From: JAFGOM01 sp964605795
Lineage (GTDB): Archaea > Halobacteriota > Methanomicrobia > Methanomicrobiales > Methanospirillaceae
Assembly (NCBI GenBank): GCA_964605795.1
Contig: CAZSDZ010000010.1
Span: forward strand, 1 to 64,000
DNA: 64,000 nt
Direction: 5' to 3'
The notes below the pieces were generated by a model, which saw nothing but the letters and a program-made list of their open reading frames with translations, ran no database searches and had not been told where the DNA came from. Positions 17,926-26,358 of this stretch are shown here, piece by piece. The translations under genes and the position numbers were made by a program. How positions within the stretch are numbered: the stretch's first letter is position 1; every line of letters starts with the position of its first letter.

Positions 17926-18921
17926 TCAGGTCCTCCTTAAACTATTTATGTAGTCTTGAACCGACGTGTTATAACCATTATGACGGGCAAGCCGTTTTAT
18001 CTCTTTCCAGATCCCTGTCCCGTATTGCATTGCTTTTTTCTCATAATAGGCAAATTCTGCAGGGATGTGGCGCGCAGCAACAGTTCGGAGCGGTCGTTTT
18101 CTGACTCCTTTCGTGATCAGTTCACTAACTGGTATCTGTGATGCTGCGCAGACAACACGCGTGTCAAGGTAGGGCATCGAGAGGTACGTCGCATGACAGG
18201 CAGCTGTTCTCTGGTCCCGGGATAGCTGGTATGCGAGGTTGAGAAAATCCTTCTGTAATACCGATGCCAGGTCTGGTGAGTGTACGTGGCGGGTGTATCC
18301 TCCAAAGAGTTCATCGGCGCCCTGACCGGTCAGAATCCGCCGGTATCCGAGTTCTGATGCATACTCGCTGATACAAAAGAGCGAGGTTGCGATACCGACG
18401 TCAACCGGTGACCATGCGGGATCAAGAGTAACGACGATGGTTAGCGCCTCTTCGATATCTCGTGGAGTGACGATTCGTGTCTCGAGCGATAAACCAAGGT
18501 TTTGGGAGACATGCGTTGCCTGCCTGATATCATGGGAATCTTTACAGCCGACAGAGATGCAGGGCAGTCTGGAGAGGTATGCGACCAGGGTTGAGTCAAC
18601 ACCGCCTGAGAGAGCAGTAACGCCGGTATCAGAACGTAACCTGACTGCAGTGATGATGGCTTCCTCGAGTGTCAGCTGTTCTGCCGGTGGCTCTATGGTG
18701 CCGATGATTCTGCCGTTATGAGAAAGCGTTCCTGCAGGACAGGATCCCGGAATAATCCCGTAATGATCGCGGGCATTGTATCCATTCCATGAAAGATAGA
18801 ATTCTCCCCCGCATGAGAGAATTTTCTGCGGATTTGTTGAGAGGGTTGTGATAAGTTCAGCATTATTGAGAGGATTGCCCTTGTACTCGACCCATCCGGT
18901 GAGATCCATAAACAATCTCAT
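17926..18921 (-). CDS. Asparagine-synthetase-like protein lacking glutaminase domain
   Basis: A 331-residue protein matching the C-terminal synthetase half of asparagine synthetase B. It has the PP-loop ALSGGVDST (103-111) that binds ATP, and TGQGADELFGGY (198-209), the conserved second motif. The first ~75 residues look like only the tail of an amidotransferase domain (GGEFYLSWNGYNARDHYGIIP); the N-terminal nucleophile cysteine and most of that domain are absent. It could aminate using free ammonia or ammonia from a partner. Its place directly upstream of gatCAB suggests involvement in asparagine or amide metabolism; the real substrate is unknown. ATG at 18909 (MDLTGW) is an alternative start. 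Confidence 0.8.
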   Translation of the reverse strand: MRLFMDLTGWVEYKGNPLNNAELITTLSTNPQKILSCGGEFYLSWNGYNARDHYGIIPGSCPAGTLSHNGRIIGTIEPPAEQLTLEEAIITAVRLRSDTGVTALSGGVDSTLVAYLSRLPCISVGCKDSHDIRQATHVSQNLGLSLETRIVTPRDIEEALTIVVTLDPAWSPVDVGIATSLFCISEYASELGYRRILTGQGADELFGGYTRHVHSPDLASVLQKDFLNLAYQLSRDQRTAACHATYLSMPYLDTRVVCAASQIPVSELITKGVRKRPLRTVAARHIPAEFAYYEKKAMQYGTGIWKEIKRLARHNGYNTSVQDYINSLRRT

Positions 18922-19011
18922 CTGGTAGAATCTCTTTCTACTAGAATTTACCGTTCAGGGACCGTCTGAATTTTCGGCTGAAGACCACCGGTTTTTTGGA
19001 TCCTCACTTCT

Positions 19012-19024
19012 CAATATCTATTTT
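19012..19024 (+). promoter_or_regulatory. TATA-like element of the tRNA-Leu gene
   Basis: CAATATCTATTTT lies about 25-35 bases before the mature tRNA start, the expected distance for an archaeal promoter. Inferred from spacing. Confidence 0.45.
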
Positions 19025-19049
19025 ACCTCATGCGTTCAACGTGATTAGC

Positions 19050-19134
19050 GCGAGGGTAGCTAAGCCAGGCCAAAGGCGGCGGACTTAAGATCCGTTCTCG
19101 AAGGAGTCCGTGGGTTCGAATCCCATCCCTCGCA
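19050..19134 (+). tRNA. tRNA-Leu (anticodon UAA)
   Basis: An 85-base tRNA. Acceptor arms GCGAGGG and CCCTCGC pair perfectly, followed by discriminator A. The anticodon arm is GCGGA-CTTAAGA-TCCGT, giving anticodon TAA. A long class II variable arm (around TCTCGAAGGAG) is as expected for leucine, and the T arm is GTGGG-TTCGAAT-CCCAT. CCA is not encoded and no intron is seen. Confidence 0.95.
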
Positions 19135-19490
19135 TTGTTCTTTTGGATCATTTAGGATTTGAAAAAACAGAACTATTTTTTCTGGTTCATTTCCAAGTAC
19201 TCACTTAAACGAAGCCTCAAAGGCGGCAGTTGAAATAAGAATAGGGAGTCTGTTGGGATTTTAGAGAGATTAGAACCCTTTTTTTGTATTCCTCTCAATC
19301 TATGACTTGATCCTCAAAATTCCTGATCAGTATGATGGGTGTGATTCTTCTTTAAAAAGAGGGGCATTACGTATTCTTTTTTCCGGATAGCGTAATGGTC
19401 TGCGTAAATTGAATTCATTTCCCTGGTATACTGGTGACGGTAAACCTGTCTCAAGAAAGTATTTGTGCGTGTACCATGCACGTTTATGGC
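19135..19490. other. Intergenic region after tRNA-Leu
   Basis: About 355 bases. It has a short T-rich stretch right after the tRNA and a second T-run at about 19279-19285, plausible as terminators. Minus-strand frames at the right side lack ribosome binding sites and look like chance. Nothing else is recognised. Confidence 0.4.
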
Positions 19491-21512
19491 ATGCAAACCA
19501 GGATAATCCTAGTGCTAATGAGTATTGGAATCCTGTTTGGTGGTGGTATTGCCGCAACGGTGACCGCTGCTGAACAGAATGCTACTGCTCTCTACGAAGA
19601 GGGCCTTGCCCTGTTTGAGAGTAACCAGACCGAAGAAGCAGCCCGGTTATTTGATGAGGCAATCGCTATCGATCCAAATTACACAGATGCGTGGTTTAAG
19701 AAAGGAGGTGCAGCGTTCCTTCTCCGGAATTACGAGGATGCAGTAAGCGCATACACCCGGGTTACCGAGCTGGATCCTGAACGGGTACAAGCATACCGCA
19801 ATATTGTCTTTATCTATAATGAACAGAGGATGTTTGATGAAGCTCTTGCTGCCGCAGATAATCTCTTATCCCTCTTCCCTGACAATGATCAGACCTGGTA
19901 TGATAAGGGGCGTATCCTCATGGAGATGGAAGATTATGAGAATGCAATAGCGGCATTTGACGAATCGATACGCCTGGTTCCTGAGAATGACGCTGCATAT
20001 TACTGGAAAGGCATTATCTATGGCGGGATTCTTGAGGATTATGAGCAGTCACGGGATGCATTAGAGAAGGCGTATGAGATTAATCCTGATAATTTTGCAG
20101 TCAATTATGAGATCGGACTGTTATATCTCGATCATGACAATCTCTACGAGGATGCCCTGGCATCCTTTGATGCAGTACTTGAAACTGAGCCTAAGTATGT
20201 TCAGGGATGGTACCAGAAAGGTCGTGCAAATCTTGCTCTGGGAAATGAAGAAGAAGCAATAGAAGCCTTCCAGAAAGTCGTGGAGCTCGATCCTGATAAC
20301 CTGAGTGAACTTCTTGATGATGCCTGGTATTACACGGGATCAGCCCGGTACGGACTCGGCAATACCGAGGAAGCAATTGAGGCATACCGGCAGACAGCAA
20401 CGCTCAATCCCGAACATGCCGCTGCGTATGTGGATATCAGTGGTATTCTCAATGGAGAAGAGCGGTATGATGAAGCAATAGAAGCGACGAATGCAGCTCT
20501 TGCGATAAATCCGGATCTCGCACCCGCATATTACAACCGCGGAGTCGCGAATATGGGTTTAGAGCGGTACGATGATGCAGCAACTGACTTTAACAAGGTA
20601 ACCGGACTTGATTCCACAAATGCGAATGCATGGTTCTATCTTGGCAATATCTACGCTGACAAGAAGGATTTCGAGACAGCAATAATCGCCTACGATAAGG
20701 CTGCAGAGATAGATCCGACAAATATGGATGCAAAGTACTTTGCCGCAGTATCGTTGATGGAGATTGAGGACGTTGAACTTGCTGAACCGGTTCTTCAGAC
20801 GGTGGTAAACGACCCGTCCTACCAGGACAATGCTGCTGCCTGGGAGATGTATGGACGAACCCTCGGCGCAGCAGAGAAGTATCCCGAGGCAATTAATGCC
20901 TTTAACAAGGCAATTGAATTGGATCCTGCATTTACTGAGGCGTTAATTAATCTCGGAACAATATATAATGAGCAGAAAGAATACGAAAAGGCACTTGGTA
21001 CTTTCAAGGATGCACTCGATCTCGGTACAAACCTGACCGAAGTGTACTATAACCTGGGAACAACCAGCCATAATCTGGGTTCCTATGAAGATGCTCTCGG
21101 GTATTATGACGAAGTAATAGCCCTCGAACCTGCTCTTCGGGCGTATAACAGCAAGGGTCTCACCCTCCTTGAACTGGATCGGTACGAAGATGCGGTAGAA
21201 GCCTTTGATGAGGCAATAACATTTAACCAGCATGATGCGACGGTCTGGTTCAACAAGGGAACCGCTCTGTTTAAGGCAGGAGATCTTGAGGAAGCAAAGG
21301 AAGCATTTCTTGAGGTTATCTCAATTAATCCTGATGATTCCGTGGCAAAAGAGACGGTAGAACAGATCGATGCGCTCCTTGCAGCACCCGATTCCGAACA
21401 GGTCGTGTCTGATGAAAATACCGTAAGTACCGAAGAAGCTGAGAGTGCCGGCGACGAAGAAGGTCTTGCAGCAAACCTGACCGAAGAGACAGGTCCGGAT
21501 CTGGAAGAATAA
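19491..21512 (+). CDS. Large exported TPR-repeat protein
   Basis: A 673-residue exported protein consisting almost entirely of tetratricopeptide repeats, a scaffold for protein contacts. After a signal peptide (MQTRIILVLMSIGILFGGGI, cleavage likely near VTAAEQ) roughly 16 repeats of 34 residues follow, many with the consensus A..A...A...DP and W/Y..KG. The last ~40 residues are acidic and unstructured-looking (EEAESAGDEEG...). No transmembrane or lipid anchor is visible. ATGs at 19476 and 19491 are both possible; I see no clear ribosome binding site. Partner unknown. A T-run terminator follows. Confidence 0.85.
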   Translation: MQTRIILVLMSIGILFGGGIAATVTAAEQNATALYEEGLALFESNQTEEAARLFDEAIAIDPNYTDAWFKKGGAAFLLRNYEDAVSAYTRVTELDPERVQAYRNIVFIYNEQRMFDEALAAADNLLSLFPDNDQTWYDKGRILMEMEDYENAIAAFDESIRLVPENDAAYYWKGIIYGGILEDYEQSRDALEKAYEINPDNFAVNYEIGLLYLDHDNLYEDALASFDAVLETEPKYVQGWYQKGRANLALGNEEEAIEAFQKVVELDPDNLSELLDDAWYYTGSARYGLGNTEEAIEAYRQTATLNPEHAAAYVDISGILNGEERYDEAIEATNAALAINPDLAPAYYNRGVANMGLERYDDAATDFNKVTGLDSTNANAWFYLGNIYADKKDFETAIIAYDKAAEIDPTNMDAKYFAAVSLMEIEDVELAEPVLQTVVNDPSYQDNAAAWEMYGRTLGAAEKYPEAINAFNKAIELDPAFTEALINLGTIYNEQKEYEKALGTFKDALDLGTNLTEVYYNLGTTSHNLGSYEDALGYYDEVIALEPALRAYNSKGLTLLELDRYEDAVEAFDEAITFNQHDATVWFNKGTALFKAGDLEEAKEAFLEVISINPDDSVAKETVEQIDALLAAPDSEQVVSDENTVSTEEAESAGDEEGLAANLTEETGPDLEE

Positions 21513-21539
21513 CCTGCTCTAAACTCTCATAAAATTCTC

Positions 21540-21546
21540 TTTTTTT
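21540..21546 (+). terminator. T-run after the TPR gene
   Basis: Seven consecutive T residues about 30 bases beyond the stop codon, followed by AAAAGCCCGGC. Consistent with archaeal termination. Confidence 0.4.
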
Positions 21547-21695
21547 AAAAGCCCGGCTTTAATTGTTACGTTCTATTGACCAGATCGATACCATCAAGTC
21601 TTCTTCTCGTTTCACCTATAATGTACAGAAAGAGATCTGGTCAGGACCATACTGATAGTTTCATCCTGCAGATCGTCAGAGCGTGGAGTGAAGAA

Positions 21696-22664
21696 ATGGA
21701 GCAGGGTCATACCATATGGATAGAACAGTACCGTCCAAAGAAACTGAGTGAAATTGTAGGACAGGCCAATATTATCGAGCGGCTGATGAGTTATGTCGAT
21801 GCTGGTTCTATGCCACATCTCCTCTTTACCGGCAATGCCGGAGTGGGGAAAACAACAGCAGCGGTTGCACTTGCACGGGAGTTCTTTGGAGAGGACTGGC
21901 GGATGAACTTTCGTGAACTGAATGCCTCAGATGATCGCGGAATAGATGTTGTCAGAAACCAGGTGAAACAGTTTGCACGGACATCACCGTTTGGAGGTGT
22001 AGCATTTAAGATCCTGTTTCTGGACGAGGCCGATGCACTGACCAGTGATGCACAGTCTGCGCTGCGCAGGACCATGGAGACATATGCAATGTCCTGCAGG
22101 TTTATACTCTCCTGTAATTACTCGTCAAAGATAATCGATCCCATCCAGAGCCGTTGCGCTGTATACCGATTCCGGTCGCTCGATAATGAAGCAATTACAA
22201 CCATGGTCCAGAGAATTGGTCATGAGCAGAATCTTGTCATTACTCCTGAAATTTCTGATGCCATCTGTTTTGTTGCACAGGGAGACATGAGAAAAGCCAT
22301 CAATGCTCTTCAGGGCGCTGCCATCCTCTCATCTGAAATAAACCCTGATATGATCTACGCTATCACGGCAACCGCACAGCCAGAAGAGTTGCAGGAGTTA
22401 CTGGATCTCTGCAGGAGCGGGAACTTTGAAGGAGCAGAGCAGGTACTTGGTACGTTATTGCATGAACGCGGGATTGCACCGCAGGAGTTGCTTGGTCAGC
22501 TGTACCGGGTAGTTACCCGGATGGATCTTCCGACTGATGTCCGCCTTCTTCTTGTGGATAATATCGGTGAGACTGATTTCCGCCTGTCAGAAGGGGCTAA
22601 TAGTGACATCCAGATGGAAGCACTGATTGCAAAGTGCGTCATGGCTTTCGAACGTTCCCGGTAA
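21696..22664 (+). CDS. rfcS: Replication factor C small subunit
   Basis: Clamp-loader ATPase that opens PCNA and places it on primed DNA. The 322-residue protein starts IWIEQYRPKKLSEIVGQ (RFC box II region), has Walker A GNAGVGKT (46-53), Walker B LDEADALT and the SRC arginine-finger motif PIQSRCAVYRF. The C-terminal collar domain follows. Start at 21696 is set by GGAGTGA upstream; the open frame extends 40 codons further upstream without family match. Followed 11 bases later by mcm. Confidence 0.96.
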   Translation: MEQGHTIWIEQYRPKKLSEIVGQANIIERLMSYVDAGSMPHLLFTGNAGVGKTTAAVALAREFFGEDWRMNFRELNASDDRGIDVVRNQVKQFARTSPFGGVAFKILFLDEADALTSDAQSALRRTMETYAMSCRFILSCNYSSKIIDPIQSRCAVYRFRSLDNEAITTMVQRIGHEQNLVITPEISDAICFVAQGDMRKAINALQGAAILSSEINPDMIYAITATAQPEELQELLDLCRSGNFEGAEQVLGTLLHERGIAPQELLGQLYRVVTRMDLPTDVRLLLVDNIGETDFRLSEGANSDIQMEALIAKCVMAFERSR

Positions 22665-22675
22665 TAACCAGTGAT

Positions 22676-24775
22676 ATGGAAGTAGAGATAACCGACAGGG
22701 ACACAGACTGGAAGCGGTTTTTAAAGGCGCGCTACAAGAAGGAACTGGAAGAGATATCCCGTGAATATCCCTTCCGTCGATCCCTGCAGATAGATTATCA
22801 CGATGTTGAGAGTTATGGGCGTGTCGGAACCCAGATGGCCGATGAGCTCCTTGAGACTCCGGGAAAAGTTATCGGAGACATCAGGGACTGTATCAAAAAC
22901 CACCAGCTGATTATTTTAAAGAAGGATAAATCGGTCCCCCAGGTAAATATCAGGTTTGTCAACCTGCCAAAGAAGATCTCAATCCGGCATATCCGTTCTG
23001 ACCATATTGGAACATTCATCAGTATCGAGGGGATTTTACGGAAAATAACAGAAGTACGACCACGCATAACGCTTGCGAAATTCAGGTGTCCTTCCGGTCA
23101 TACCACTTCCCGGGTCCAGGGATACGGAAGTTTTATCGAACCTGATGGGTGTGCCACTGATGGTTGCACCCACAAGAAACTTGAACTATATATAAAATTA
23201 TCTGAGTTTGTTGACTCACAGAAACTGAGGATACAGGAATCCCCGGAAGGGCTTCGGGGAGGTGAGCAACCGCAAACCCTTGATGTCGATCTTACCGATG
23301 ATCTGTGTGGGGTTGTAGCGCCCGGGGATCGGGTAATCTTAAATGGCATCCTGAGATCCATGCAGCGCCCATCATCGTATGGGAATAAGAGTACGGTCTT
23401 TGATATATACCTTGAATGCAACTCAATCGAGATATCAGAGAAAGAGTTTGCAGAAGTGGATATCATGGATGAGGATATCAAGGCAATAACTGAACTTGCC
23501 TCTGATCCCCTTATCTACCGGAAAATCTCCAAATCAATCGCACCAACCGTGTATGGTCATGATGAAGTCAAGTTAGCGATAGCACTTCAGTTGTTTGGTG
23601 GTATCACAAAAGAGATGTTGGATGGCACTCATCTGCGAGGAGATATTCACATTTTGCTGATTGGAGATCCTGGGGTTGCAAAATCACAGATGATACGGTA
23701 CGTCTCACGACTGGCTCCCCGATCGATCTATACCAGCGGACAATCTTCAACATCAGCAGGATTAACAGCAACGGCAGTAAAAGACGAATTTGGAGACGGG
23801 AGATGGACGCTCGAAGCAGGTGCACTGGTTCTTGCAGATATGGGGGTTGCCTGTGTTGACGAGATGGACAAGATGAATAAGCATGATCGGAGTTCGCTTC
23901 ATGAAGCAATGGAACAGCAATCGATCAGCGTGGCGAAAGCGGGTATTACCGCAACGCTCCGCTCCCGGTGTGCACTTCTCGGAGCTGCAAACCCGGCCAT
24001 GGGACGGTTTGATGATAATATTCCGATTGGTGATCAGATTAATATGCCTCCCTCATTGCTCTCCCGGTTTGATCTGCTCTTTACCATGACTGATAAACCG
24101 GAAACTGAGAAAGATCGGGCTATTGCTAACCATATCCTGCAATCACACAAGCTCGGGGAACTTATCGCACAATATACATATAATCCTGAATCCGGGGTTG
24201 AGGAGAGTTCCCTTGAGAAAGAAAAAAAGGGAGTTACTCCTGAGATTGATGAGGTATTGTTCAGGAAATACGTTGCATATGCAAAGAGAACCTGTTTTCC
24301 ATTGTTATCAGACAAGGCACGGGATATGCTGGTAAAAAATTACCTCACTCTGCGTGAAATTGCACAACAGAATATGCCTGTTCCAGTTACAGCACGCCAG
24401 TTAGAGGCGATTATTCGCCTTGCCGAGGCCAGTGCCCGTATCAGGTTATCATCAACAATCGAAGAGAGCGATGCTACTCGTGCCATTGATATCATCAATG
24501 AATGTCTGAAAAATGTTGCGTATGACTCAAAAACGGGTGCATTCGACATTGACAGGATTTCTGGGAATACTAAATCAAAGCGGGATCTGATACGCACTAT
24601 CAAGGAGATGATAAGAGCAGGAGCAAATGAAAAAGGTCACGCGAATTATCCTGACGTTATTGAAGCAGTGAAAAAAATGGGATATGCCGAAGATGATGTG
24701 AAAAACCAGATCGGACTCTTAAAACAGATAGGCGAAGTGTTAGAGCCTAGAAGAGGTCTTATTCGTCTCACATGA
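22676..24775 (+). CDS. mcm: Replicative helicase MCM
   Basis: Hexameric 3'-5' helicase that unwinds the replication fork. The 699-residue protein has an N-terminal domain with a zinc-binding pattern (CPSGH...CATDGC), the OB-fold, then the AAA+ core with Walker A GDPGVAKS (about 330-337), Walker B CVDEMDKM, and arginine finger LLSRFDLLFTM. A C-terminal winged helix (about 630-699, ending RRGLIRLT) is present. GTGAT is close to the ATG. Pairing with rfcS places two replication proteins in one operon. Confidence 0.97.
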   Translation: MEVEITDRDTDWKRFLKARYKKELEEISREYPFRRSLQIDYHDVESYGRVGTQMADELLETPGKVIGDIRDCIKNHQLIILKKDKSVPQVNIRFVNLPKKISIRHIRSDHIGTFISIEGILRKITEVRPRITLAKFRCPSGHTTSRVQGYGSFIEPDGCATDGCTHKKLELYIKLSEFVDSQKLRIQESPEGLRGGEQPQTLDVDLTDDLCGVVAPGDRVILNGILRSMQRPSSYGNKSTVFDIYLECNSIEISEKEFAEVDIMDEDIKAITELASDPLIYRKISKSIAPTVYGHDEVKLAIALQLFGGITKEMLDGTHLRGDIHILLIGDPGVAKSQMIRYVSRLAPRSIYTSGQSSTSAGLTATAVKDEFGDGRWTLEAGALVLADMGVACVDEMDKMNKHDRSSLHEAMEQQSISVAKAGITATLRSRCALLGAANPAMGRFDDNIPIGDQINMPPSLLSRFDLLFTMTDKPETEKDRAIANHILQSHKLGELIAQYTYNPESGVEESSLEKEKKGVTPEIDEVLFRKYVAYAKRTCFPLLSDKARDMLVKNYLTLREIAQQNMPVPVTARQLEAIIRLAEASARIRLSSTIEESDATRAIDIINECLKNVAYDSKTGAFDIDRISGNTKSKRDLIRTIKEMIRAGANEKGHANYPDVIEAVKKMGYAEDDVKNQIGLLKQIGEVLEPRRGLIRLT

Positions 24776-24886
24776 TCCCTCTTTTTCTCATAATTGGTTC
24801 TTATCCCTCAATCCCGTTTCGTGGGGCAATAATACCACATTCCGGAATTCTGATGGTATTAGTGACGTTGCATCGTGTTTCATTAT

Positions 24887-25687
24887 CTATTCATCATCGT
24901 TTTTTTGGATTGCCGAAAGGCTCATGAGGTCTCTGAAAGAATGGAGCGTATAATCGGGAGTGAGATCGCAGGGATTATCGAACCGGTTCCGGTCTCCATA
25001 TGCGGCATACGCAGTCTGCATTCCAAGGATAAGAGAAGGGCGCATGTCACGGTACAGGGAATCTCCCACGAACAAAACCTGCCCGGGTGGGAGACAGAGG
25101 CGCTGTAGTGCAAGAATAAAGATATCAGATTCAGGTTTTAGTGTCCCGGTCATCTCCCCTGTCACAAGGATGGTAAAGTAACGGGATACCTGCAGGAGTT
25201 TTAGTTTCTCTCTGGCGATATGGGTTTTGGAATCAGTCACTACCCCTAGGATTACCTGGTTTTTATGTAAGTATGAAAGGGTTTGAGACACTCCCGGATA
25301 GGGGTAGGTGTTAGCCTTCTTCACAGAGATGTAGATCTCTTTACATCGTTCAAACTCTGACCAGGATATATTCCCGTGATGGTTCATATATTCCCAGATT
25401 ATTTCCGGATCTTCAAGACGCCAGATATCACGAAGAAAAAAATGCAGCAGTTCCTTTCTGCTTCCTGATCCGAGACAGGAGATAACCGCGTCACACGCTT
25501 TTAATTTTGCTTTGACAAAATCAAACAGGGTATTATCCAGATCAAACAGAACTGCACGAACCGGTTTTGTGGTTTGCTCTCCTGTTTGTGAACCTTGGTT
25601 TTGTTTTTCAGGGAGGATGTCTCTCTTTTCTGCACGAATATCGTGTTCTGCTCCTTCTTCTCTCATCCCTGGTGCATATGTTTCCAT
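24887..25687 (-). CDS. HAD-superfamily hydrolase with N-terminal extension
   Basis: A 266-residue haloacid-dehalogenase-type phosphatase. Motif I is FDLDNTLFD (48-56) with the nucleophile aspartate and acid/base, motif II VTDSKT, motif III lysine in GTLKPESD and motif IV FVGDSLYRDM. The helical cap lies between motifs I and II (C1-type). Residues 1-42 are a hydrophilic, charged, glutamine-rich extension without family match. The start is well supported by AGGAGGA six bases upstream, so the extension is probably real. Substrate unknown. Convergent with mcm. Confidence 0.85.
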   Translation of the reverse strand: METYAPGMREEGAEHDIRAEKRDILPEKQNQGSQTGEQTTKPVRAVLFDLDNTLFDFVKAKLKACDAVISCLGSGSRKELLHFFLRDIWRLEDPEIIWEYMNHHGNISWSEFERCKEIYISVKKANTYPYPGVSQTLSYLHKNQVILGVVTDSKTHIAREKLKLLQVSRYFTILVTGEMTGTLKPESDIFILALQRLCLPPGQVLFVGDSLYRDMRPSLILGMQTAYAAYGDRNRFDNPCDLTPDYTLHSFRDLMSLSAIQKNDDE

Positions 25688-26358
25688 CTTCTTCCTCCTA
25701 AACCCGATGCTCCTGGATCTTCATAGGCATCAAGATAATACCGATTGATGGCGAGCACGACACGATCGCAGTCCTTTACCTGATGGATGTGTGAGATTGT
25801 GAAAATATCTGTATCTTTCTTTTTAATTGTTGTTGCCTTGTTTGCGTAAATCCATCGCAATACCCTGATTTAGTTGTCATTATGAAGGGGTGTGCGAAGC
25901 ACTTCATCGATTCTCCTGATTAATTATATTTTAAGGAAGGAGGGTGCTTCTCGTCCCAAAAATCATATCCCTCCAGACAGATCCGGGAATGCCTGGTAAA
26001 CCTGGATTTTTGTTAGGATATCCAAAAATGAGAAGATATCATCGGTATAAAAGATACGGCAAAAAAATCACTGCCTGGGAAACCATAACAGGTCACTGAA
26101 TCTGTCCATGAAGGAACAGGGGTATTCCTCGAGATATCATAGGAGTACCGCTGATATGAGGGGACGGTTCTGTTAGGATATGCATCTCGTGAAAATACGG
26201 TGATATCAGGATAAAAAGGTAACACCGGTGCCTGTTGCTCCCGTACAGTCTCAGGAAAGGAATTATAAATAAGGTACAATTTTTTGACAGAAGTTATCAG
26301 GCAGGTGTCGCGATCGTAAAGCAAAGCTGATATTGTCTGAAATCAAAATATTCACGCA
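25688..26358. other. Long intergenic region between HAD and marker 14 genes
   Basis: About 670 bases with no convincing gene. Two minus-strand frames (25663-25860 and 26013-26324) use TTG starts without ribosome binding sites. An 11-base direct repeat, TGTTAGGATAT, occurs at 26011 and 26171. A TATA-like element for the downstream gene lies at 26262-26271. The region might hold an untranslated RNA or a decayed gene; I cannot tell. Confidence 0.4.
26262..26271 (+). promoter_or_regulatory. TATA-like element upstream of the marker 14 gene
   Basis: ATTATAAATA preceded by GGA-rich sequence. It lies 88 bases before the ATG, which implies a leader of about 60-65 bases. Inferred from sequence only. 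Confidence 0.45.

Noticed and set aside
25663..25860. Minus-strand frame of 65 codons overlapping the HAD start
   Set aside because: TTG start without ribosome binding site and 25-base overlap with the HAD gene, whose own start is well supported. Could be real but not supported.
26013..26324. Minus-strand frame of 103 codons upstream of marker 14
   Set aside because: TTG start, no ribosome binding site, no recognisable domain; it also overlaps the probable promoter region of the marker 14 gene.
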